Assembly (NCBI RefSeq): GCF_017302985.1
Contig: NZ_JAFIMU010000001.1
Coordinates: 1-64,000 of the forward strand
DNA: 64,000 nt
DNA from: Corallococcus macrosporus
GTDB taxonomy: Bacteria > Myxococcota > Myxococcia > Myxococcales > Myxococcaceae
Reading direction: 5' to 3'
Each line of letters starts with the position of its first letter. Position 1 is the first letter of the stretch. Below are positions 44,004 through 52,938 of this stretch, piece by piece. Under the pieces are notes generated by a model that saw nothing but the letters and a program-made list of their open reading frames with translations, was not told where the DNA came from and did no database searches. Position numbers and translations under genes: made by a program.

Positions 44004-44750
44004 TCAGCGCCGGTTCGTGAACTGCACGCGGCGCCCGCCACCCATGGGCGGCATCATCGGCGGCGCCTCCAGGCCGAACTGCCACCAGAGCGGCTCGTAG
44101 GGCTTCATCTTCAGGCGCTTGTCGTTCTGCAGCTGGGCGAGGCTGCCCTTGAGCTTCTCGTCGGAGGGGTTCTGCTCCACGCCGCGCGCGAGCACGCGCT
44201 GGGCGCCGTCCTTGTCCTTGAGCTGCAGGAGGCACCACGCGTACACCGCCCAGACGATGGACTCCTTCTTGCCGCTCTTCACCGCGGCCTCGAAGGAGGT
44301 CTTCATGGCGGCCGCGTCGTTGCGGCGGAAGTGCAGGGCGCCCTCCATGGCCTTGGCCATGTAGTTGCGGCCGCTGGCCTTCTCCAGGTGGGGCTTCGCG
44401 CCGTCCAGGTCCTTCACCATGTACTTCAGCATGCCGATCTGCGCGTGGATCTCCGGGCCGATGAGGAACTGCCACTTGTCCCAGACCAGGCCCTGCTCCA
44501 GCGTCTTCACGGCCCGGTCCACGCGCCCCTGGGCTTCCTTCTGGTTGGCGGGCTGGCCCTGGAGATCATTCTGCACCGTCGTCATCAGCGCCTGGACCCG
44601 GGTGGAGACCCGGCGGGCGAGCACGATGTAGGCAGCGAAGAAGACGATGACGCCGGGCACGATGCCGGCCCACCAGGAGAAGCCGCCGGCGAGCTTCACC
44701 AGCACGCCGACCGCCAGCCCGATGGCCAGGGAGATGAGGAGGTTGTACAT
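44004..44750 (-). CDS. Membrane-anchored TPR-like protein
   Basis: 248 residues. Two N-terminal membrane segments (NLLISLAIGLAVGVLVKLAG and WWAGIVPGVIVFFAAYIVLA) followed by helical repeats in tetratricopeptide style (residues 70-215, for example MEGALHFRRNDAAAMKTSFE and VWAVYAWCLLQLKDKDGAQR) and a Pro/Met/Gly-rich tail. A scaffold role is likely; no specific family is recognised. The gene is divergent from the tRNA-Leu gene. Confidence 0.75.
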   Translation of the reverse strand: MYNLLISLAIGLAVGVLVKLAGGFSWWAGIVPGVIVFFAAYIVLARRVSTRVQALMTTVQNDLQGQPANQKEAQGRVDRAVKTLEQGLVWDKWQFLIGPEIHAQIGMLKYMVKDLDGAKPHLEKASGRNYMAKAMEGALHFRRNDAAAMKTSFEAAVKSGKKESIVWAVYAWCLLQLKDKDGAQRVLARGVEQNPSDEKLKGSLAQLQNDKRLKMKPYEPLWWQFGLEAPPMMPPMGGGRRVQFTNRR

Positions 44751-44849
44751 GCGCTGCCCCTTTAGCGGTGTGCGTGGACAGCCGCAATCTTCGGATGCAC
44801 ACGAACCGAAGGCGCGATATACGTTCGGCCGCCTCGCTCACACCCAAGG

Positions 44850-44935
44850 GGCCCTCTGTCGAAATTGGTAGACGAGGCGGACTCAAAATCCGCTGCGGCT
44901 GACCCCGCGTCCCGGTTCGAGTCCGGGGAGGGCCA
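44850..44935 (+). tRNA. tRNA-Leu (anticodon CAA)
   Basis: 86 bases. Acceptor GGCCCTC pairs with GAGGGCC; anticodon arm GCGGA-CTCAAAA-TCCGC reads CAA (codon UUG); a long variable arm, as in class II tRNAs; T arm CCCGG-TTCGAGT-CCGGG; discriminator A. The 3' CCA is not encoded. Confidence 0.93.
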
Positions 44936-45026
44936 TCTTCAAACGCAGACCCGGCGCCCACCATGCCGTCCTTCCGGGCCGCCCGAACGTGAAAGCGCTC
45001 CCCTGTCCCCCGCGCTGGAAGACGCG

Positions 45027-45692
45027 ATGAAGGTTCTGCTGGTCGAGGATGATCCGAGCCTCCGCGAAGGAATGGGGGAGCTGGTCTCCGAGATGGCGGA
45101 CGTGCAGGCGGTGGGCACCCTCGACGAAGCGCTGAGCGCCCTGCGCGCGGACCGCTTCGAGCTGGTGATGACCGACATGCGCATCGCCGGAGGCCACGCG
45201 GACGGCCGGGGCGTCCTGGAGGCCGCGCGCCGCCAGCGCCACCCGGTGGCCATCGTCAGCGCCGCCGGTCCGGACGAGGTCGCCCAGGTCCTGCACCCCT
45301 CGGAGCCGGACGCGCTGCTGATCAAGCCCTTCCAGGTGGATGACATCCTGGGGCTGGTGGAGCGCTTCCTGGAGCTCAAGCGCCAGGCCGTCGCCGAGGC
45401 CTCGACCCCTCCCGCCGGGGACGCGCCCGACTGGACGGAGCCCTCGCCCGGGGTTCGGTGCGCGGGGTCCACGCCGGACAGCGCCCGGATGTGGGTGCGG
45501 CTCTCTCCGGACGCCACCTTCCCCTGGAGCCGCCCCCAGTGCGCCCACGGCGTCCTCCTGGTGGAGGGCGACCTGGAGCTGGACGGGGAGCGCTACGCCG
45601 CTCCGTGCTACCTGTTCCTGTCTCTCGGTGCGTCGCCCCAGTTGAAGACGCGGGCCGGTGCGCTGGCCGTGTGCGTGCCGCTGCGCGGTTAG
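45027..45692 (+). CDS. Receiver protein with cupin-like C-terminal domain
   Basis: 221 residues. Receiver 1-118: KVLLVEDDPSLREGMGEL, acidic D8/D9, phospho-acceptor D50 (VMTDMRIAGG) and K100 (LIKPF). After a Pro-rich linker, residues 140-221 form a small strand-rich domain (PQCAHGVLLVEGDLELDGER, then LFLSLGASPQLKTRAGALAV) that looks like half a cupin barrel; I see no DNA-binding motif. An output by protein binding or ligand sensing is possible. ATG 45027 begins the receiver. Confidence 0.75.
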   Translation: MKVLLVEDDPSLREGMGELVSEMADVQAVGTLDEALSALRADRFELVMTDMRIAGGHADGRGVLEAARRQRHPVAIVSAAGPDEVAQVLHPSEPDALLIKPFQVDDILGLVERFLELKRQAVAEASTPPAGDAPDWTEPSPGVRCAGSTPDSARMWVRLSPDATFPWSRPQCAHGVLLVEGDLELDGERYAAPCYLFLSLGASPQLKTRAGALAVCVPLRG

Positions 45693-45707
45693 GCGACGAG
45701 GTCACCC

Positions 45708-47096
45708 TTGGACATCCCCCTCTGGCCCACGCCGCATGAGCCGTCACGCCTGGGGCGTCCGTCCCGGCGCGCGGCCACCGCGGCGATTGAAACGCACATC
45801 GCCGTCCTCAAGGGCGAGCCGCTGAAGGCCGCGCTCGCCACCGCGCTACGGGAGGCGGAGGGGCTGGGCGGACAGGAGCGGCGCTTCGTGGCCATGGCCG
45901 CGCGCGAGCTGTCCCGGCACACGCGGCTGCTGGACCTGGCGGCGCGGACGCTGGGGCACTCGCCCGGCAAGCACGTCCTCACGGAGGATCAGGCCCTGGT
46001 GCGCTACGCGCTCTGGCGGCGCCTGTTCTGCGGCGAGGGCTGGGCGCGCGTCGGGCCGGAGGTGAAGCTGCCGGGGCCGGTGCGGCCGCGCACGCTGCAT
46101 GACGCGGTGCTGGAGGGGCTCGTCACGAAGCCCCTCGCGGAGCCTCCCCCGGCCCAGGGCTCGGAGTCCGCGGAGGCCGTCGTCGAGCGGCTGGCCACCC
46201 GGTACTCGTTCCCGGGGTGGCTCACGCAGCGGCTGGCGCAGGTGTACCCGGAAGGGACGCTCGCGGGGCTGATGGCGTCGCTGGACGAGGAGCCCTCACT
46301 GCACTTCCGCGCGCGGCCTCCGGGGACGCGGGACGCGGTGCTCGCGGCGCTGGCGCAAGAAGGCGTGGCGGCGGAGGCCGTGCCGTGCGCTCCGGACGCG
46401 CTGCGCGTCGCGGACTCCAGCCACCGCATCTTCGAGTCGAGGACGATGAAGGTCCGGCGGCTCCAGGTGCAGGACGTGGGCAGCCAGCTCATCGTCCTGG
46501 CGTGCCTGCCGCCCGGGGCGACCCTGGCGGGGCTCACCGTGGCGGACGTGTGCGCGGGGGCCGGCGGCAAGACGCTGGGGCTCGCGGACCTCGTGGGCGC
46601 GAAGGGGAAGGTGCTCGCGGGGGACCGCTCCAAGCGGCGGCTGGCGGACGCGCGCGACCGGGTGCGCGAGTTTGGCCTGAAGCAGGTGTCGTTCCCGCAT
46701 CCGGTGCCGCTGGACGCGGTGGACGTGGTGCTGGTGGACGCGCCGTGCAGCGGCACGGGGTCCCTGGCGCGCGAGCCGGATCAGAAGTGGAAGCTGTCCG
46801 CCAAGGCCATCACGGAGTTCCAGGCCACGCAGTCCGCGCTGCTCGCGGAGGTGGCCGCGCAGGTGAAGCCCGGGGCGCGCATCGTCTACGCCACGTGCTC
46901 CGTCCTGCCGGAGGAGAACGACGCGGTGGTGGAGGGCTTCCTCCAGAAGCACCCGGGCTTCGCCCTGGAGCCGGTGGGGGAGGGGTGGCCCGCGGAGCTC
47001 CAGGTGGGAGTGGACGGCCCGTACCTGCGCGCCCTGCCGCCCCGGGTCCCCGGCGGGGGCTTCTTCGCCGCCCGGCTGGTCCGCAAGGCGGGTTGA
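45708..47096 (+). CDS. RsmB/NOP-family RNA m5C methyltransferase
   Basis: 462 residues. An N-terminal NusB-like helical region (1-150), a linker domain and a Rossmann methyltransferase with SAM-binding TVADVCAGAGGKTLGLADLV, catalytic-loop LVDAPCSGTGSLAREPD and nucleophile cysteine in YATCSVLPEEN. It makes 5-methylcytosine in rRNA, as RsmB does at C967. Start TTG 45708 has GAGG about 7 bases upstream. RsmB proper is about 430 residues, so the length fits. Confidence 0.9.
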   Translation: MDIPLWPTPHEPSRLGRPSRRAATAAIETHIAVLKGEPLKAALATALREAEGLGGQERRFVAMAARELSRHTRLLDLAARTLGHSPGKHVLTEDQALVRYALWRRLFCGEGWARVGPEVKLPGPVRPRTLHDAVLEGLVTKPLAEPPPAQGSESAEAVVERLATRYSFPGWLTQRLAQVYPEGTLAGLMASLDEEPSLHFRARPPGTRDAVLAALAQEGVAAEAVPCAPDALRVADSSHRIFESRTMKVRRLQVQDVGSQLIVLACLPPGATLAGLTVADVCAGAGGKTLGLADLVGAKGKVLAGDRSKRRLADARDRVREFGLKQVSFPHPVPLDAVDVVLVDAPCSGTGSLAREPDQKWKLSAKAITEFQATQSALLAEVAAQVKPGARIVYATCSVLPEENDAVVEGFLQKHPGFALEPVGEGWPAELQVGVDGPYLRALPPRVPGGGFFAARLVRKAG

Positions 47097-47156
47097 CAGT
47101 CGCCGAGCGGCCACGTTACGCACGAACGACCTTCTCCTCTCCCGAGGGTGACAGCC

Positions 47157-47555
47157 GTGGCGGCAGATCCGAAGCAGACCGAAGTGATGCGGCAGATCAA
47201 CGAGGCCTTCCAGGCGGCCGAGGCCAAGCTGGCCAAGCTGCGGGAGGCCGTTGAGCGCAACACGGAGCTGGCACGGGCCAACGGCAAGGCCGCCTTCCTC
47301 AAGGACAAGAAGGAGCAGACCCACCGCGAGCTGGGCGAGGCCGTCTGGCAGGCCGTCCAGGCAGGCCGGCTGGAGCTGCCCGCGAACTTCGCCCGGCTGC
47401 TGCAGAACATCGCCGCGGCGGAGAAGGCGGCGGCGGACCACGCCGCGTCCCTCACCGACCTGCTCCGGGAAGGAGAAGAGGTGGCGGACCGTTTGAAGGT
47501 AAAAACCGTCGCGAAGCCGCAAAAAGTTGTGGCGTCTGGGACGAAGAAGCCGTAG
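47157..47555 (+). CDS. Coiled-coil protein of unknown function
   Basis: 132 residues, almost entirely helical with charged heptads (FQAAEAKLAKLREAVERNTE, NIAAAEKAAADHAASLTDLL) and a Lys-rich end. No signal or membrane segment. GTG 47157 is chosen because GAGG lies 9 bases upstream; GTG 47148 is too close to it. Not recognised as a family. Confidence 0.65.
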   Translation: MAADPKQTEVMRQINEAFQAAEAKLAKLREAVERNTELARANGKAAFLKDKKEQTHRELGEAVWQAVQAGRLELPANFARLLQNIAAAEKAAADHAASLTDLLREGEEVADRLKVKTVAKPQKVVASGTKKP

Positions 47556-47621
47556 AAGTCGCGCCGCCTCACGGCACGGACCGCCCCCCACGGCGGCCCG
47601 GGCAGCACGCAGCGAAAAGAC

Positions 47622-47694
<73 letters not shown>

Positions 47695-47709
47695 CACTGA
47701 AGTGAGAGA

Positions 47710-47745
47710 GGCCCGCGAGAGAAATCTCGCGGGCCTTTTGCTTTT
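47710..47745 (+). terminator. Strong intrinsic terminator after tRNA-Ala
   Basis: GGCCCGCGAGA (47710-47720), tetraloop GAAA, TCTCGCGGGCC (47725-47735), then TTTTGCTTTT. A perfect 11-base stem and a GAAA tetraloop with a T-run: a textbook intrinsic terminator. Confidence 0.93.
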
Positions 47746-47789
47746 GGGGCGCGCGGTCCGCCCGGCCAGGCCAGGCCCGGGGCGACGCG

Positions 47790-50700
47790 CTACGGGCTCG
47801 CGGGGAGCTCGGGCGCCGCCGGGACGTGGCGGGGCAGCCGCACGGTGAAGGTGGTGCCCGCCTCGGCGGTGGACGTCACGGTGACGGTGCCGCCGTGGGC
47901 CTCCACCAGTTGTTTCACGATGTAGAGCCCCAGCCCGATGCTCCGGCTGCTGTGGTCCACCTCGCCGCTGGCGCGCTGCAGCGGCTGGAAGAGCCGGTCC
48001 AGCCGCTCCGGGGGGATGGGGGCGCCCTCGTTGTGGATGGACAGCGTCACGGCGTCGTCCGTGCCGTGGGTCTCCACCAGGACGATGGTGTCCCGGGGGC
48101 TGTACCTCAGCGCGTTGGTCACCAGGTTCTGGGCCATCTGCCCCAGCCGGTCCGGATCCCACTCCCCCAGGCCGCTGCCGCCCCGGCGCCGGCGGATCTC
48201 CCGGTCCGGGTGCGTGGCTTCAATCTCCTCCAGCACGCCGTCGATGATCTCGTGCAGGTCCGACGGGCGCCGCTGGATGTGCAGCCCGCCGCCCAGGCGC
48301 GCCTGGGTGAAGTCGAGCAGGTCGCGGATCATCCGGTGGGCCCGCTCCGCGGCGGACTGGATCCGGCTGACGGCCTTGGTGCTGCGCTCGTCCAGTTCCT
48401 CGCGGCGCATCAGGCTGGCGGCGCCCAGGAGGATGGCGCTCACGGGGTTGCGCAGGTCGTGGCTTACGATGCCAATGAGCTGCTGCTCGAAGTCCGCGCG
48501 CTGCTGCTGCTGGGCCTGGGCCTGGCGCAGCTCATGGATGTCCATGGAGGTGCCCACCCACTTGATCACCTGGCCCTCCGCGTCCCGCACGGACAGGGCG
48601 CGCACCAGGTGCCAGCGGTACTGGCCGTCCCGGTAGCGCACCCGGTGCTCGGCCTGGAAGCGGTCGCCGCGCGCCAGCCCCTCCGCCCAGGCCCTGCCGG
48701 TGGAGGCCATGTCGTCGGGGTGGACGATGCACCGGTAGCCCCGGTCCAGCAGCTCCTCCGCGCTCATGCCGGTCTCCTCCGGGAGCACGCCGTTCACGTA
48801 GGAGATGGCGCCATCCGGGGTGGTGACGAAGACGGCCTCCGGCAGCGCTTCCGCGAGCGTGCGGAACTCCTCCTCGCTGCGGCGCAGGGCGTCCTCCGCG
48901 GCCTTGCGCTCCGTGACGTCCTGCATGGCGCCCACCATGCGGATGGCCCTGCCGGCGGCGTCGCGCACCACCCAGCCCCGGTCCTCCACCTGGGCGTAGG
49001 TGCCGTCCGCGCGGCGGAAGCGGTACTCGGCGCGCCAGTCGCTGCCCCCGGGCGCCTCCGCGATGGCGTGGAGGCTTTCGGCGGCCTGCGCGCGGTCCTC
49101 CGGATGGACGGCGTCCGTCCACCAGTCCAGCCCGGGGCGCACCGCGTCCGGCCCGTAGCCGAAGAGGGTGTGGATGCCCTCGCTCCAGGACAGCTGCTGC
49201 GTGCGGATGTCCAGGTCCCAGACGGCGTCCTTCGTGGCGCGCGTGGCCAGCCGGTAGCGCGTCTCCGACAGCTTGAGCGCCTGGAGCAGCTCCTCGCGCT
49301 GGGCGCGGGCCCGCGCGGCGTTGACCGTCCCCTCCAGGCGGGCCACCAGCTCCCGCACACCGAAGGGCTTCACCAGGTAGTCGTCCGCGCCGGCGGTGAG
49401 GCCCTCCACCTTGGCCTCCTCGCCCGCGCGCGCGGACAGGAGGATGACGGGGACGTGGGCCGTGCGCGGATCCGCCTTCAGCTCCCGCAGCAGCCCGAAG
49501 CCGTCCATCCCCGGCATCATCACGTCCGACAGCACGACGTCCGGTGGCTGCTCCCGCGCCGCTTCCAGCGCGGCCCGGCCGTCCGCCACCGCCGTCACCG
49601 TGAAGCGCCCCTCCAGGGACCGCCGCACGTAGTCGCGCATGTCCGTGTTGTCGTCCGCCACCAGCACGTGGCCCCGCACGATTCCCGTCCGCGCTTCCGG
49701 CAAGGAAACCGGCGCGTCGTCCCAGATGCCCGACACCCACTGCGCCGCCTCCTGGACGAAGGCCTCCGGGGTTGGAGCGCGCACGGACTCCGCCCGGGCG
49801 GGCTCCGGCTGTCCCGCGGGCAGGTGCGCGGTGCCGGTGGGCAGGGACACCGTGAAGGTGCTGCCCTCGCCCGGCGTGCTCTCCACGCTGACGCGTCCCC
49901 CGTGCAGGTCCACCAGCTCGCGCACGAGCGCCAGCCCGATGCCGCTGCCTTCGTGGCTGCGGCCCCGCACGCCCTCCACCCGGTGGAAGCGATCGAAGAC
50001 GCGGGGCAGCTCGTTCGCGGGGATGCCCATGCCCGTGTCGCTGACGGACAGCTCCACCCGGTCGCCGTGCTGGCGCAGGCGGACGGTGATGGCGCCCTGG
50101 AAGGTGAACTTGAAGGCGTTGGAGAGCAGGTTGAGGACGACCTTCTCCCAGAGCTCGCGGTCCACCCAGACGGGGGTGGACAGGGAGGGGCACTCCACCT
50201 GGAGCCGCAGCCCCGCCTTGGTCACCAGCGAATCGAACGCGCCCGCGAGCCCCGCGGTGAGCGGCCCCAGGTCCGTGGGCTCGAAGTGGGCCCGCATGCG
50301 GCCCGCCTCCAGGCGGCTGAAGTCGAGCAGGCTGTTCACCAGCTTGAGCAGCCGCTGGCTGTTGCGCTGGACCAGCATCAACTGCTGCCGGTGCCCCGGA
50401 TGCAGGGGCAGCTCCGGATCCGCGAGCACGTCCCCCAGCGGCCCCAGCATCAGCGTCAGCGGCGTGCGGAACTCGTGGCTGACGTTGGAGAAGAAGGCCG
50501 TCTTCGCCCGGTCCAGCTCCGCGAGCACCTCCGCCTGCCGCCGGGCGTCCTCGTACGCGCGAGCTCCGGCGATGGCCGCGCCCATGCTCCCGGCGACCAG
50601 CTCCAGGAACGAGCGGTACGACGCATCCACGGGCACGCGGGGTGACAGGCCCAGCACCAGCACGCCCGCGGGGCTCGGCTCGCCAGGGCGGGCCATGGGC

Positions 50701-51608
50701 AGCACGAGCGCCGTCGTGGGAGGCGGCACGCCGTCCCGCAGGGGGAGGCGACCGAAGCGCGCCTGGAGCTCCCGCACCTCTTCGGCCTGCCCGGAGCTCA
50801 CCACCTGGGCCAGCGGCCAGGGGGAGGCCGAGCCCGGCGTCAGGTCCACCTGTCCGGGGCTGAAGGGGCCGTCCGCCTCCAGGCCCATGCGCGCCTCCAG
50901 GCGGGCCCGGTTGCCGTCCGCGTCCACGCGGTAGAGCAGCGCGAACGGAAGGTCCGCGGGGTTGGTGGCGAGCGCCTCCATGGCCCGGGTGCACGCGTCA
51001 TGGACCCGGAGGCTTCCGCCCGCGCGCGCGGCCACCTCCTGCAGCGTCCGCAGGCGGCGCGCGTCGAGCACCTGGCTGGTGGTCTCCACCACCGTGTCCA
51101 GCACGCCGTTGACGGCCCCGGACTCGTCGCGGACGGGGCTGTAGGCGAAGGTGAAGTAGGTCTCCTCCAGGAAGCCGTTGCGCTCGACGAAGAGGAGCTG
51201 GTTCTCCGTCATGAGGGGGCGGCCCTCGCGGCGGACCTGCTCCACCCACGGGCCGATCTGATCCCAGACCTCCGCCCAGACCTCGTGGCCCGGCCGTCCC
51301 ATCGCCGCCGGGTGCTTGCCGCCCAGGATGCGGCTGTAGGCGTCGTTGTAGATCTTCACCGACTGCGGCCCCCAGAACACCATCATGGGGAAGCCGGAGG
51401 TGAGGCAGGTGCTGGCGATGGTGCGCAGGGACTGCGGCCAGGAGGACACCGGACCCAGCGGCGTCTTCGACCAGTCCATGGACCGCACCAGGGCGCCCAT
51501 GTCGCCGCCACCCGCCAGGAAGTCCAAGGCCGCGGGGTCGGTGGCGTCCGGCTCGGGCGCGGTGGTGGCCGCGACGTCAGTACCAGGCGTCCTGGAACCC
51601 TGAATCAT
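47790..51608 (-). CDS. Large hybrid histidine kinase with two kinase cores
   Basis: About 1272 residues. Order: N-terminal PAS-like (residues 40-185, SWPQSLRTIASTCLTSGFPM), GAF (185-360), HisKA with H378 (FSNVSHEFRTPL) and HATPase, a receiver with phospho-acceptor D695 (VLSDVMMPGMDG), two PAS domains, then a second HisKA with H1050 (GIVSHDLRNPV) and HATPase ending GGTVTVTSTAEAGTTFTVRL. Two full kinase cores flank one receiver. No membrane segments, so it is cytoplasmic. Start is uncertain: ATG 51608 or ATG 51635. Confidence 0.88.
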   Translation of the reverse strand: MIQGSRTPGTDVAATTAPEPDATDPAALDFLAGGGDMGALVRSMDWSKTPLGPVSSWPQSLRTIASTCLTSGFPMMVFWGPQSVKIYNDAYSRILGGKHPAAMGRPGHEVWAEVWDQIGPWVEQVRREGRPLMTENQLLFVERNGFLEETYFTFAYSPVRDESGAVNGVLDTVVETTSQVLDARRLRTLQEVAARAGGSLRVHDACTRAMEALATNPADLPFALLYRVDADGNRARLEARMGLEADGPFSPGQVDLTPGSASPWPLAQVVSSGQAEEVRELQARFGRLPLRDGVPPPTTALVLPMARPGEPSPAGVLVLGLSPRVPVDASYRSFLELVAGSMGAAIAGARAYEDARRQAEVLAELDRAKTAFFSNVSHEFRTPLTLMLGPLGDVLADPELPLHPGHRQQLMLVQRNSQRLLKLVNSLLDFSRLEAGRMRAHFEPTDLGPLTAGLAGAFDSLVTKAGLRLQVECPSLSTPVWVDRELWEKVVLNLLSNAFKFTFQGAITVRLRQHGDRVELSVSDTGMGIPANELPRVFDRFHRVEGVRGRSHEGSGIGLALVRELVDLHGGRVSVESTPGEGSTFTVSLPTGTAHLPAGQPEPARAESVRAPTPEAFVQEAAQWVSGIWDDAPVSLPEARTGIVRGHVLVADDNTDMRDYVRRSLEGRFTVTAVADGRAALEAAREQPPDVVLSDVMMPGMDGFGLLRELKADPRTAHVPVILLSARAGEEAKVEGLTAGADDYLVKPFGVRELVARLEGTVNAARARAQREELLQALKLSETRYRLATRATKDAVWDLDIRTQQLSWSEGIHTLFGYGPDAVRPGLDWWTDAVHPEDRAQAAESLHAIAEAPGGSDWRAEYRFRRADGTYAQVEDRGWVVRDAAGRAIRMVGAMQDVTERKAAEDALRRSEEEFRTLAEALPEAVFVTTPDGAISYVNGVLPEETGMSAEELLDRGYRCIVHPDDMASTGRAWAEGLARGDRFQAEHRVRYRDGQYRWHLVRALSVRDAEGQVIKWVGTSMDIHELRQAQAQQQQRADFEQQLIGIVSHDLRNPVSAILLGAASLMRREELDERSTKAVSRIQSAAERAHRMIRDLLDFTQARLGGGLHIQRRPSDLHEIIDGVLEEIEATHPDREIRRRRGGSGLGEWDPDRLGQMAQNLVTNALRYSPRDTIVLVETHGTDDAVTLSIHNEGAPIPPERLDRLFQPLQRASGEVDHSSRSIGLGLYIVKQLVEAHGGTVTVTSTAEAGTTFTVRLPRHVPAAPELPASP

Positions 51609-51785
51609 CCCTGTTGCGTAATCCAAGCCCGGCATGGAGGCCAGGGTAGGACTGCGGGTCGGCGGCCCTCCCTGGGCTTGTCCGCCCGCCAGCGTTGACG
51701 GCGGAACGCTCGCGCCGCGTGGCGCCCGTCCGGCGAAGGGACGGGCCGGGGAGGGCGCCACGCCACGGATGAGACGGTGCGGGGA

Positions 51786-52706
51786 CTACTTGCCCGCGAA
51801 GACGTTCATCACGTCCTTGAGCAGCTTGATGGACTCGGCGTGCGGACGCTGGAAGGCGTTGCGGCCCATGATGGAGCCGAAGCCGCCACCCTGGTGGATC
51901 TGCCGGATGTCCTCCATGAGGGCGCCCGTCTCCTTCGCCTCGCCGCCGGAGAAGATGACGATGCGCTTGCCGTTGAACGCGGAGCGCACCACCTCGCGCA
52001 CGCGGTCCGCGAGCGTCTTGGTGGGGATGTTCGCCTTCTCGAAGGCCTTCTTCGCCTCCGCCTGCTCCAGGAAGTCCGTGGGCGGCTTCACCTTGATGAT
52101 GTGCGCGCCCATCTGCGCGGAGATCTGCGCGGCGTACGCCACCACGTCGATGGCCGTCTCGCCCTCCTTGGACAGCGCACCGCGCGGGTAGGCCCAGAGC
52201 ACCGTGGGCAGGCCGTAGGACTTGGCCTCCGCGATGATGTCGCGCAGGTCCTGGTACTGCTCGTTGCGGGCCGCGGAGCCCGGGTAGATGGTGTAGCCCA
52301 CCGCCGCGCAGCCCAGGCGCACCGCGTCCTTCACGGACGACGTCACCGCGGACATGGGCGCGGCCGTCTTGGCCAGCGAGTCGGAGTTGTTCACCTTGAG
52401 GATGAGGGGAATCTCACCGGCGAGCTTGCCCGCGACGGCCTCCAGGAAGCCCAGCGGCGCCGCGTACGCGTTGCAGCCGGACTCGATGGCCAGCTGCGCG
52501 TGGTAGTCCGGATCATACCCGGCGGGGTTCGGACCGAAGGAGCGCGCGGGGCCGTGCTCGAAGCCCTGATCCACCGGGAGGATGACCAGCTTGCCCGTGC
52601 CGGCGAGCGTGCCGTGGTTCATGAGGCGCGCCAGGTTCGTCAGCGTGCCGGGGTTGTCGGAGGGGTACCAGGAGAGGATCTGCTTGACGCGGTCGGTGTA
52701 GGCCAT
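51786..52706 (-). CDS. fbaB: Class I fructose-bisphosphate aldolase (FbaB/DhnA type)
   Basis: 306 residues of the archaeal-type class I aldolase: LVILPVDQGFEHGP, the Schiff-base lysine K205 in HIIKVKPP, and GGFGSIMGRNAFQRP binding the phosphate. It splits fructose 1,6-bisphosphate or makes it in gluconeogenesis. ATG 52706 has AAGGA upstream; an upstream longer frame is not supported. A putative promoter lies at 52747-52775, divergent from the TolC-type gene. Confidence 0.92.
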   Translation of the reverse strand: MAYTDRVKQILSWYPSDNPGTLTNLARLMNHGTLAGTGKLVILPVDQGFEHGPARSFGPNPAGYDPDYHAQLAIESGCNAYAAPLGFLEAVAGKLAGEIPLILKVNNSDSLAKTAAPMSAVTSSVKDAVRLGCAAVGYTIYPGSAARNEQYQDLRDIIAEAKSYGLPTVLWAYPRGALSKEGETAIDVVAYAAQISAQMGAHIIKVKPPTDFLEQAEAKKAFEKANIPTKTLADRVREVVRSAFNGKRIVIFSGGEAKETGALMEDIRQIHQGGGFGSIMGRNAFQRPHAESIKLLKDVMNVFAGK

Positions 52707-52746
52707 GGGGTTTTCCTTGAAGGAAAGGCGTCGAAACCGGCGCGGG

Positions 52747-52775
52747 ATTCTGCGGTCCTTGCTCGCGCCGACCAA
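52747..52775 (-). promoter_or_regulatory. Putative sigma-70 promoter of fbaB
   Basis: On the minus strand TTGGTC (52775-52770) and CAGAAT (52752-52747) are 17 bases apart, a moderate -35/-10 pair, placed about 40 bases before the ATG at 52706. Confidence 0.45.
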
Positions 52776-52938
52776 GCCCTGTCTGTACCGAATGTCCGCG
52801 ACTGTCACGCCCTCACGTGCCTTCCCGCGTGAGCGACTGGACGGAAGCCGACATCCGACCGGGCCCATGGGCGCACAGAAATGCTGCGCCGTCGCGGGCT
52901 TCCGGATATGCCCGCTCGCACACGAGGCGGACCACAGC

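Noticed and set aside
44850-44935. tRNA-Leu as an integration site
   Set aside because: No partial tRNA repeat and no integrase gene are present downstream; neighbouring genes have host composition.
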